Shown here: in pieces, positions 1 through 11,361 of the stretch
How the letters are laid out: every line of letters begins with the position of its first letter
Position numbering within the stretch: position 1 is the first letter of the stretch
Assembly: GCF_902806685.2 (NCBI RefSeq)
Contig: NC_048542.1
Span: forward strand, 6,370,533-6,434,532
DNA: 64,000 nt
DNA from: Maniola hyperantus
Taxonomy: Eukaryota > Arthropoda > Insecta > Lepidoptera > Nymphalidae
Reading direction: 5' to 3'
Notes under the pieces: generated by a model
Told to the model about the DNA's origin: nothing
Databases searched by the model: none
The model's input: only the letters and a program-made list of their open reading frames with translations
Translations under genes and position numbers: made by a program

Positions 1-3000
1 CGATTGTTATTTCGAAGATGTAAAGGTGTGAATCTTTACACAGTACACACACATGATTAGTTGACCGCGACTGTCTATTAGCCTGAATTATTAATATAAT
101 AATTAATCTTTTTGTAATCTGTTGACAAGTTATTTAGCAACGTTATTTTGTCAAAACGACTATAGGTAATATTTTTTGGTGAGAACGTTGCTAAGTTTTT
201 TATTTATTTCTATCGTAAATTAAGTACATAAAGTTACCTCATAAGTGGACGAACAGCAGCCGCGTGCTCTTGATATTTTTTGATCAGAAAATGAACGCAG
301 AACGCTAGATCGTTGTCTGTGGGATGAACGCTTAAGTTTTGCATGCCAGAGATACAGAATACATTTCATGCCAACTACAAGCTATAAACACAAGGCATTG
401 TTTGTGTGTTATTTATTTTTACAGCCTAAGAACAGTTTAGTTATAAAAGTCATACGGGCGATCGATATAATATTATGATAGTCTTATGCCTAGTCTTACA
501 GGGAGTAGGATAATCAGGCATTTTACAAATTGGGTATTCGCCTGTGTCAAAAATAAATTATTTCTCAGTGATTATTAAGTCTTCCAAAATATAATTTAAA
601 ATCCACGCCCTTTGTTAGTTTTAAGTGTAATAACTATTTTACATTATCGATTTAACTAAAAAAGTACGTCAAATGATTGTGACGTCACATTTCATTATTT
701 CATAGTAGCTCGCATACTAAGCGAGCGTTTTGACGTTTGATAAAAAGTTACTGATTTGAGTAGTTGTCAAATACCGAATTAGTCTGCATTAGTTATATTC
801 TGTAGGTTCGTTTACGTAACGACCATGACGATAATCCTGTCCTTGACACGTATGTACAGGCAATAATTATTATGCAACTGTTCAAATCGAAAATCGCTAT
901 TTCATAACATTTATCGAAAAACTACTATTGTGTCACGTCATTTTTATGAGTAAATTATTTCAGTTTTAAAAATTTCCTAGGGCATTACTTTTGTAAACCG
1001 TTTTATAGAAAAAAGTTGTATTTGAAGTTGAAGAATACGTCTTTAAGTAAGAATACGTCTTTATGCTATTAATAGTATGCTATATCCAAAAAAATAGAGT
1101 ATACCCGGACATTTAACAAAATGTCTGATTTCTATAATACAGTAACTATGATTGCTTTTCATATTATAAGGTCAATAAACTATAAAAGCCTGAGTCAATA
1201 AATTACTTATATTATGCGATGCAAAAAAGAACGCTCCTTTTGCTAAACGGTAAGAATATGTTAATAGGATGCGAGAAATAAATGTTACAACTAGGTACAT
1301 AACTATATGAAAATATAAAATACGTGAGTACTAAGTATACCTAAATAATACCTACATACAACGTATTATTACTTTAGTCCATAGATTAATTATTGGTCTC
1401 GCTCTTGTCGTTTTTTTTGGTTACGACCTTGTGCTAATTTTATTAATTTTTTTTAGCTAATGTAGGACAACTAGTGTATCTTATGCTATTTTTTTATTAT
1501 GTCTGTGATTCTACCACCCGTCCGGAAATAAATTTCTACTGAGAAAAGCCAGCAAGAAACTGAGCAAGTCCTAGAAATTCAAAGCTATATAATATATATA
1601 ATACTCATTCAGACTGTAAGTATCTAGTATTCTATTAGAACTTTTAGCAGCCACAATAAACATATTGTCGAATCGCGTTACGTTTGACCAAGACTTCAAC
1701 CAACACACGACCGTTGATACACATTACACGCTGCGCTGTTGCAACTCTCAACTGAGCACTCTACCCTCCAAAAACAGACATCTGTAGATGAAATCTAAAG
1801 ATTTGTTATGCCGTAACGTTATGGTCGGACATTGCGCTCATCCTGGAAGTTTTAACGCGTTCCGACCTTACGTACTTCCTCCTAAACTAGTTTTATTCTA
1901 GGCCAAAATAATTTGATTCATTGCATAATCGTATTTCCATAATGAGGAGTTCATTTTTATGCAAATAGAAAATGTACTGTCGAATTAGCTGTGCACTTAC
2001 GTATCTACAAATTGCATCCTCAATAATAAAGCACAAAAACCGAAACCCGGTCCTTTTAAAATACCCCCACTGAAGAACGGTTTGCTGTATAAATAATTAG
2101 TTTGGCAATCCAAAGGGGTTGCCAGCATCTTGGGTACAACGCCTCGCTGCGGTGGTCTCGATGTGGTTTTTAGATTTTATTTTGGTTTTAATTTAATGTT
2201 TTAGTTTTTACTTTTAATTTAGATTTAAGTTTATTTAATGGAATTGTTGAATTGAGAATTGTTGATTGTTAATGTTATTGAATTATTATCCAATCGTTAA
2301 ATGAACACAAAAATAAGAAGAAGAAGATAATTAAAACCGCGCGGTAATCACAGCCGTGACTGCGCTCGACCGACGCGACGCCGATTGAGAATTGAGATGT
2401 TCATAACGATTGCATCACAACACTGTTTTACCACAAATATTATATTTAGTAACTTATTTACATATTGAGTTAAAGAAAAAGAATGTTGTCATTAGGTAGT
2501 GTACGAAGGTACGAGTGGTCAAACTACCTATATAGATAAGTTTCCTGCTACGCTTTAGTACATTTTCGTAGGAAAATTCAGAACAAAACAGGAGTTTTTC
2601 CGGAGAAAAACATCAGCATGTGAGAGCACTTTTTGCTGTGCTTAAACAAGTGCAGTAAAAAAAGTAACAAGAAGGAAGCGTGGATAAGAATAGAACAGAC
2701 AGGTCAATATTGCATAGATACAAAACGCCTACTTAGTAAATAGATAATTCTTTACGTAAGCTGGCAACAATAAAATACAGCCTACGCGAACAGTATAAGA
2801 AATACCTAGACAACAATGACATTTCCAAATTCCAAACAAAAACTAGATCATGAAACATACACTATTATTTGTACGAAACATGTACTAAAATCTTAATAAA
2901 ACAATACAATCAAACCAACACGTAGCACCTGGTACCGAATTTCATTCAAACCAGTTTAGTGCTTGAATAATTGTTATGAAACGCATAGCTAACATTTTAG

Positions 3001-3132
3001 TTACAGAGTCCGGCTGAATTGATTAGCTCTAGCCTCTAGCCTCTAATCCAATGTGCCAATGCTAAGCCAATTGTCTAATATTTTGTATTCGATATATAAA
3101 ATTTTTGCACCTCTTAACGAATGCCAAATACA

Positions 3133-3478
3133 AAAATTTTACAAAAAAAATAAAAACCGACTTCGTTACATAAACACTAAAAATTGAAAAATAATTTAAT
3201 TTATTACCGAATATATTATGTATACAAGAGTTAATATAGTTCCATAATAATACTTTTTGGTGCCGGTGCCAATTAGCTTTAGCTGCGCGAATCGTCTAGA
3301 CTTCATATTTTTATGGGACTCCACAATGGCACCTCATTGGCACCGACCCCAAAAAATATTATTATGGAACTATATTAACTCTTGTATACATAATATTTTC
3401 GGTAATAAATTAAATTATTTTTCAATTTTTAGTGTTTATGTAACGAAGTCGGTTTTTATTTTTTTTGTAAAATTTTTT
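3133..3478. repeat. Large snapback (inverted repeat) element
   Basis: The left arm (3133-3270) and right arm (3338-3478) are near-complementary for more than 100 bp, meeting at GGTGCCGGTGCC / GGCACCGACCCC with a 70-bp spacer. The outer ends carry CCGACTTCGTTACATAAAC and its complement. A related GAAGTCGGTTAAAAA end recurs at 3788-3802 after a long A run (3727-3754), so the full element may span 3133-3802. Confidence 0.75.
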
Positions 3479-3848
3479 TATTTCACAATTTTTAGTGGCC
3501 CCATGGAATTATGCTATGACTGGTTAAAAATCTACTGTTTACTAAGCTATTACACTGATCGCGAGCAATTTACTCTTATCCGTTGAGGAGTTCCAGTATC
3601 TATCTTCGAAGATGTTCATCAGATCTTCACCAAATTGAAATGGGACCAACTTTGAAGTATACCCTTTCAAACAAAAAAAGAATTTTCAAAATCGGTCCAG
3701 GCGTTTTTGAGTAATCGGGGAACATACATAAAAAAAAAAAAAAAAAAAAAAAAAGATTCCGACGAATTGAGAACCTCCTCCTTTTTTTGAAGTCGGTTAA
3801 AAAGAGACAAAGGGCAGACCAACAAAACGTCGTCGGAAATGGAATATA

Positions 3849-3926
3849 TAGTCCGCGACAGGTTGAGATGGCAATCGGAGTATGAGGCGGGGAGACGCCC
3901 CGCTCACCCGCACGTTACGTTATGAT
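3849..3926. mobile_element. Palindromic MITE family A, truncated copy
   Basis: Starts ATATAGTCCGCGACAGGTTG and continues through the GGCAATCGGAGTATGAGGCGG core, then stops before the right inverted end. Confidence 0.7.
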
Positions 3927-4087
3927 AGGGTTACTTCTCCTCATACGATCAAGTTTGCTTGGTCAAGCCTCAAGCAAGCAACAAATCATACTTTATGGTG
4001 TGGCGGGCATCGGGCATAAAGGAAAATCTATGGGGGAAATCATGACTTACGAATGGTCGCAGTCCCTTCATCATCATGCATCAGTAC

Positions 4088-4736
4088 CCTTATAATAAAT
4101 GCGAAAGTGTGTTTGTTTGTTGGTTTATTGGTTTGTTGGTTTGTCCTTCAATCACGTCGTAACGGTGCAACGGATTGACGTGATTTTTAGGGTTCCGTAC
4201 CTCAAAAGGAAAAACGGAACCCTTATAGGATCACTTTGTTCTGTCTGTCTGTCTGTAAGAAACCTACAGGGTACCTACTTCCCGTTGACCTAGAATCATG
4301 AAATTTGGCAGGTAGGTAGATCTTATAGTTGACATTTGGGGAAAAATCTGAAAACCGTGAATTTAGGGTTAGATCACACAAAAAAAAAATGTTGTCATGA
4401 ACTAATAATTAGTATTTTCAACTTTCGAAGTGAGTGACTATATCAAGTGGGGTATCATATGAAAGGTCTTCACCTGTACATTCTTAAACAGATTTTTATT
4501 TATTTTTATGCATCATAGTTTTTGAATTATCGTGCAAAATGTCGAAAAAATATGACTGTAGTACGGAACCCTCAGTGTGCGAGCCTGACTCGCACTTGGC
4601 CGGTTTTTTTGCATGGGTATAGATAAAGACCTGGAGAGTGACATAGGCTACTTTTTATCCCGGAAAATCAAAGAGTTCCCACGGGATTTTTTAAAAACCT
4701 AATTCCACGCGGACGAAGTCGCGGGCATCAGCTAGT
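4088..4736 (+). mobile_element. Lep1-like (Helitron-type) repeat with a second repeat nested inside
   Basis: The outer element runs from TTATAATAAATGCGAAAGTG to the typical GCGGGCATCAGCTAGT end. It is interrupted at about 4189-4606 by another dispersed repeat that begins AGGGTTCCGTACCTC and ends CACTTGGCCGGTTTTTTT, with tandem TCTG. Matching uninterrupted copies at 22951-23175 and 27741-27915 show where the insertion falls. The Lep1 name is from memory of lepidopteran repeats. Confidence 0.65.
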
Positions 4737-5239
4737 CATTAAATAAATAGAAAACAAATAAGACAAAGACCACAAAGAACATTGACTTATTATAAACTAG
4801 AAGAACGATAAAAATAAAATTCGCAACATTTTATTCGCTACAATAAAATTCCACATCTTCTTAGCAGCATTGAGCATTGTTTATTTTCAGTTGTTTTTAT
4901 CTTTAGATTCTTTGCTGAACGTGTTTGCTTTGAAGTGTCCATCAAACTGTGGTCTGCAGTCACCGATAAACTTTCGTCTTTTCTATTTTCACCCTGTCTT
5001 AGTGCGCCAGTTACCTACTCGTATCTTGAGGATCAGATCAAAACAACAATAGCTTGATTGATCGCGTAAATTTTTATCTCTGCTTTGCTTAACGTGACCT
5101 GTTGGCCATGTAAGGTCATAAGATTTCTTACAAAGTGCCCTAATTTCTGACGTATACCTACCTACTTAATACGCATTTGCATAAATCTGTGTCACCTGTC
5201 ATTAGAGTTTGGACCTTGGCATTTTGCACTGTAAGATAT

Positions 5240-5394
5240 GTTGTACGCAACAGGTCGAGATGGCAATCGGGGTACGAGACGGGGGGACGCCCCGCACACC
5301 CGCACGTCACCCGCGCTATTCCGCACCGGATTAGCGCGGGTGTGCGAGGCGCGTCCGCAACCCAATAGATATCTCGACCTGTCGCGTACTATAG
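5240..5394. mobile_element. Palindromic MITE family A copy
   Basis: Inverted ends GTACGC-ACAGGTCGAGAT and ATCTCGACCTGTCGCGTAC around a GC-rich core with CCCGCACACCCGCACGTCAC. Flanked by TA-rich sequence. Confidence 0.8.
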
Positions 5395-6968
5395 GCATTT
5401 ACCTACCAGGGTCCTGTAAGATCTTGAATCCGGCTTAGTTTATAGTTATGACAGCGCATATTATCATTCGATTGTGTTGGACCCTGTGCTGTGGCTTTGT
5501 ACGAGTCGGTAACTGGACGGGTTTTGGTGACCAACTTTGGACCCGAATTCAACCTACCATTTCTCTCCTTTATGCCTTGGGGCTTGGAGAGCCCGTTCAG
5601 TCATCTTCGGTCCCAGTTGGAATCTCTAACTAATAACTTCCCCTAGTAATAATCACTAAAATGTAGTCAAAACTCTTCGTAGAGTAATCACCATCATCAA
5701 CACATCGACGGCTCACTACTGAGCACTGAATGGGTCTCATAGTCCAACACGCTGGCCAAGATACGCAAAGAGATGATTGAATGAAACTCTGTGAGCAGGT
5801 AGGTACTTGAAGAAGCAATACGAAATTGACTTTGTAAACCAGTTCAGCAGATTATATGAGATTAGAATCTGTATTTAACCGGCGATACACTGATTACCAT
5901 CTAACCTTAGCAGTCCGTCAAGGATTAACGCTGTACCCTACCTAATTCAAAGATATCTTAAAGGTAAGTTCGTCACGTCACGGTCATTACCTCCATAAGG
6001 CTCTTTGGAAGACTCATTTCTTTACCCGTTTTTAATTTTACTTTTAGGTCTTTCCACGTCTTTCCCTTAAAAATATTATGTTCATTGCATTTTTTATTGA
6101 ATCTAAATTGACGGAACTTTTTCTAGTCGATAATTTAGACTATTGCAGTTGTAAGTCGTCACAACTCTGTGAGCTTTATAGAAGTAATTGTAGTAAAGGT
6201 TGTAGCGTAGGTACACAAGTATACATAATATACCGGATCTATAGCAACGCCAAAACGACGTTCACATTTTCTTCGTCCGCTTAACATTCCATTGCAATAC
6301 AAGGTCGGAGAGATTCGGGGACCATAACAAAAACTTACAAAACTAGTGTCTCAACGTTAAAAAACTGACGTTTCACAATTTATTCAGTTCATAAATACAC
6401 CGTAACATGTTTAGAATGCGAATTGCCTTGCAAAACTTGAACCTACGAGTAAACTATGAAAACATAAAAGCTCCAAAAAAAGCTTACCAATATAAAGTGA
6501 ACCGCCACGAGGTTATCCGACCATTGTAATCACTGGATAGAACTTTTTCTGTCACGTCAATAATGTTTGATCACTGAAACATCGGCACGGATATTCTGTC
6601 ACTGAACTGAACGCACGCTCATTCGAATAGACGACTCGCGCATAACTAAAGTAAAACCCCAAGCCTGGCGGCTGGCAGAACCGCGGCACCGAAACTTGCC
6701 TGGTCGGTCTGCGCCAGCGCACCCAACGGATGGTCCGGTTTGGGTCGATTCGACTTCGCCTTTTGTCATAAAAATATCATCTTACAAAAATTATGTAATG
6801 AAATATTTGGATTAGAGGTTTAGTTAAGGTTGTTTTCGGTTGAATTTGCCTTTATTTAAAAGCGGAAGAGAGACTATCTCGGTCCTAAGAAAATATAATG
6901 CAAATTAGATATTATTTAAAATACCTAGAAATAGAAAGACTTTTTTATTCAGATTAACTTTTACAAGT

Positions 6969-7141
6969 AACTAGCTGATCCCCGCGGCTTCGCCCGCATG
7001 TGTATAATATAGCCTATGTCACTCAGGAATAATGTAGCTTTCTATTGGTGAAAGAGTTTTTAAAATCGGTTCAGTAGTTCCAGAGATTACCCCCTACAAA
7101 CAAACTTAACGACATTACCTCTTTTATAATATTAGTATAGA
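6969..7141 (+). repeat. Dispersed AGCTGA-CCCGCG repeat
   Basis: Runs from AACTAGCTGATCCCCGCGGC to TATAATATTAGTATAGAT, a terminal pair common in lepidopteran introns. Relatives lie at about 11690-11910, 23870-24060, 30140-30350, 32650-32975 and 36680-36905. Confidence 0.55.
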
Positions 7142-7799
7142 TTATGAATCGTTAAATTCATCTACTTACCACACACTGGTTCGTAATACCTACCTTTTCT
7201 GCCGAGAAGAATCAGCAAAAAACTCTGCGATTGCTCTTTTCAAAGATTCGACTTATATACTTGCTTATATCTATATCATACCTAATTCATGTTAATAATT
7301 GATACTAATAATACCTACCTATAATAAATGCGAAAGTGTTTACATTTTCACTGATTTTCACAGCCTTTAATTGTATTGATATTGGTACAGAGATAGCTTG
7401 CAACCCCGCGGATGAATTTGTAGTTGTGTCGTCTAATAATATAATAAGTATACCTACCATCCAATGATCCAGCCAAGTTTTGTGGGCTCTGTGGATTTTT
7501 TTCTTCGACTAGGGCACATTTTCTAAACCCTTAAAAATTTGATAAAATAAGCCTATTTATCTACTAGGGTCTTCCTATAGTCCTACTTAAGTAATATTTT
7601 ATAATATTACTTATATATAACTTATTTAAGCTTTCGATCATATTATGTGAAAAACATATTCTAACGGTCACACTAAAATACGCATTGTCAGTTACGTCAC
7701 AATTGCTAGAATCTTTCTATTAGTCCTACGTAAAATAGGTCAACATTTCTTTTGCGCAAATCAGCTATAAGCAAAGAATTTGCAAGTACTACTACGTAT

Positions 7800-7940
7800 A
7801 AGAACTACCTACCTGCCAAATTTCATGATTCTAGGTCAACGGGAAGTACCCTGTAGGTTTCTTGACAGACAGACAGACAGACAACAAAGTGATCCTATAA
7901 GGGTTCCGTTTTTCCTTTTGAGGTACGGAACCCTAAAAAT
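7800..7940 (-). repeat. GGTTCCGTACCTC-family dispersed repeat
   Basis: Contains TGCCAAATTTCATGATTCTAG, a (CAGA)n run and GAGGTACGGAACCCTAAAAAT. The same family recurs at 17036-17110, 30830-31040, 33605-33915, 34985-35310, 37045-37265, 48165-48405 and 54430-54910, in both orientations. Confidence 0.65.
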
Positions 7941-10850
7941 ATAACGCAATAATCTTTACTTCAACGCGCGTAGAGATACGAGTAGGTAAGTAGGTATAAT
8001 AAAGTAATAGGTTAGTAGGTATTTACTTACCTAATAATGTTTTCACAGCTGTTTTTTACCGACTTTATTACAGGGAAATTTCTATAATTAATCACGTGCT
8101 TAATAACTATTAAAATTACGTAAAACGGATAGAAAAATGATTTCAAAAAGTTTAATTGTATAGTATAGAAATCACCTACTTAGTACTTACTAAGGAACTA
8201 TGCGTGCGTTACCACACTGAGGAAAATATGTTGCCTACCGAACCGATCTCTCATGAACGTTTATCATTTCTTTCCTTAATATGCAAAATATTATGATGTT
8301 AAAATTAAATCGATTCAATCACTTGGTTGACTACGCAAAATACCTACTTCTTATCGAATTTCTACGGAAAGTTCTAGAGTAGACCGCTGCTATGCTGCAG
8401 TCAGGAGTCAGGAGTCAGGAGTCAAGACGGCAGACGCTCGCTAGGGAGTCTGACGGTGGGTGGAACTTCCATTGTTGGACAACAGGGAAACTCCACAGTG
8501 ATATGATGATATTATGATGCATCATGTGTAATGAGTTTGGTAAAGGCATTCTAATCCTACTATATTTTTCAAGATTCGTAGGTACCTATATATTTACTTT
8601 ATAAAAGCACAGAATATTATTATAATAGTAATAGTACAGTAATAGTGAAGAGTTTTCGAATTTCACTTAGAAAATACAATGTGGTGACAAATTACAGGAA
8701 AGTTTGTATCAAACCGCAACAAAGTCGACAATTTAAACTTTAAAAGCATAGGTAAGTGACGTGCTATGACTATATACCCGCGCTTTATGCCAGCGGCAGA
8801 TATATTTTGATTCAAATAAAATAAGTGATCAAATAAGTGTTCATATGTGTGGCACGGGCATTTGATACTATTGTCACATATCGCGCTTTGCCGGTCTGTG
8901 TCGGTAGCACGATTTCATGAAGTCCGTGATATACCAGCAAACAAAAGCTCAATTTAATCCGCTGAAACAGACAAATCTGTATAATGTAGCATACAGCATA
9001 CAACAAGTGATATGCACCGCTCGCCAACAGCCTACATCACAATAAAATTGTCGATAGTGCATTGTAAATTCTAGATCTCCTGAGTCCTGAGAATGCTTCG
9101 GCGTCGGAGCAAAACATGCATCGAGTGTGTTATGTGTATTGTTGGATTTGTGCCGCGGCGTGGTGCGTATTGCTTGCTTGGTGGCTGGCTTTTCTGCATG
9201 TTTAACAGTGGGTATATTATATGTGTATAGTAGCAGCGTGTACCTACCTGATAGATCAAGCTCCATAATATTCCATTATTTTATGACCTACAGCAGTGTT
9301 TGCCTAATTTTTATAATAAATTCATTAGTCGTTCTAATCCGGAGCATTTAAATAGTGATCGCTTAACCTTCATACTGTTACTGCAGTGTTAATTTTACAG
9401 TTATTTGTCAGATCGTAAACATTTTCGCACCTACCTAGTTAGAAATACTTAACCGTTCAGTAGGTACCTACTTCGCACCTACATCTCAAGCCAATACATA
9501 AATGAATTCCTTATTTATCTCATACACGGTGTAAGCCGAACGCTAGCAAAAAAGCGTTATTGTTATACCTACCTACTACCTAAAGACAATCCAATACCAA
9601 TAACTATTTGCCTCATTTTGTAGTTTTAGTGATTTAGTATTTTTCAAACCCGCAATGTATAGCGTGCAAAACTCGGGTCAATGCCCCGCCTACGACGCAG
9701 CATGGACTCCAAGTGGCCTACGTACGCTACGTTTGTTGACCTGTAACATCGGACAGATGTTTTATTTGCGATATATCGTAAACTTTTACAAAATTATAGG
9801 ATTTTTTTATATTTTTTGCGCGTTTTTTTGTGGTATCATATCAGTAATCATCAGTACGGGGATTCCAACATCAATGGTACGTACTATCACCTGTCTTCGT
9901 TTTTGCCAGCGTTCCTGATTACACCCTGTATACCAACACCATCTACCTACTGATTTAAAATGTAGCATTGTACCATAACCATACCCACGACTGTGACCGC
10001 GTAATAAATGAGAGGGACTGAGTTTTATTTCTGGTCGGTGGGAACTGGGACTGAGGTGGCCATGCAGCCCACAGACCAATAACATATATGCAGCCCACGC
10101 TAGTTGCATAATTATATGTAGGTATATATCTGTGGTCACTCTGTCCCTTGTTAGTCTGAGCTCTGTCCCCTTATATGCGGTGTTGCTAATATGCGGTGTT
10201 GCTAAGTAAAATATCTGAAATTCACTGTTTTTGTTAAATATTAGAGCCACTCCTTTGAAATACCTAACCTCATGATATATCCTGATAACATATACAGCAT
10301 AAATATGTCTGCATCTTATGAGAGCTATATTTAGCACTAGATAAGGTATTTGAGCAGGTAAACATGATAAGCTGCCAGTTCATGGTCTCTAAGTAGATGG
10401 TTTTTATTATTCTTTCTCTATTTGGAAACAAGGGCGGCTTTCCCAATTTCTCATTCAGTTAAAATTACATAAAACTTGCTCGACTTTCGACATTGACATT
10501 TTCAATATGTAATACGTAAAAACGAAGATATTTTATTTGCTGGCAGCATAGTCTTTGTTCTACAATCTACATGTGACAGTGTGACATACAAGCATGGCAT
10601 ACAAGACATCGTCATGCACACAGCACAGGAGTAGAGCTACGCCCACAGAGTACATTGAATAGGTATTCGGCCTACGCCTACGCCAGAGTACGCCCCTCTG
10701 TCAATGTCATTCAAGTGCCAAAAGAGCCTTGTCGACAAATTAAGTCTGTGGAATGTGGATAGAAATCTCATAGAGTCAGAGATGTATTTTTTATTTATTT
10801 AATACAATCAAAGAGTATAATAATCAATAATATACAGTGGCCCGTGGCCC

Positions 10851-11198
10851 TACCGCGGTTGTTTGACAGCTACAATGTCACGATCACAATCATCTCTGAT
10901 TGGTTAATGCTCGCTCACTATTGGACACAATGCATTGTTGCAACAAGAATCGCACAAATTCAGCCAATCAGAACAATTGAGATTGTAATAATGATTGATG
11001 CAAGTTTTAGACAATCGCCCTACCTACCGCGGTTGTTTGACAGCTACAATGTCACGATCGCAATCATCTCTGATTGGTTAATGCTCGCTCACTATTGGCC
11101 ACAATGCATTGTTGCAACAAGAATCGCACAAATTCAGCTAATCAGAACAATTGAGATTGTAATAATGATTGGTGCAGGTTTTAGACAATCGCCCTACT
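10851..11198. repeat. Tandem 2 x 174 bp repeat just upstream of PPP2R3C
   Basis: Units start with TACCGCGGTTGTTTGACAGC at 10851 and 11025 and differ by only a few bases. The unit is related to the inverted-repeat-ended element at 37903-38082 (opposite orientation) and to a diverged copy at about 45535-45660. An open frame of 118 codons through it is the repeat translated and not a gene. Confidence 0.85.
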
Positions 11199-11361
11199 GA
11201 TTTAATCACAGAGTACATTGAATAATTGAATATAGTGGATTTAATTCAATTTAATTCATCCATGGGACTTTTATCTTTTATCGGTGCATGGGACTGAGAT
11301 GGGACATGGGACTATAATTATTTTTAATATTATTTAAATAAAATAGCCGAAAATTTAAAAT

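Larger units (their letters stand above)
1..11361. other. Gene-free, repeat-rich AT-rich flank
   Basis: I see no exon with recognisable homology here on either strand. Open frames of up to 176 codons occur (for example 9807-10337 minus) but they have low-complexity composition and no known motif. The interval holds dispersed lepidopteran repeats, listed separately. A GC-richer patch at about 6655-6745 is the only stretch that might be a promoter or untranslated first exon. A LINE/SINE-like tail ending in an AAG run lies at about 2140-2332. Transcription start sites cannot be assigned from sequence alone. Confidence 0.6.

Noticed and set aside
3257..3586. 109-codon open frame
   Set aside because: Lies in the spacer and right arm of the snapback element and encodes low-complexity aromatic-rich sequence.
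9807..10337. 176-codon open frame on the minus strand
   Set aside because: Low-complexity composition, no domain or splice context, overlaps repeat-like sequence; no support as a gene.
10844..11200. 118-codon open frame with an internal duplication
   Set aside because: It is the 174-bp tandem repeat read through; the unit recurs in inverted orientation elsewhere without an open frame.
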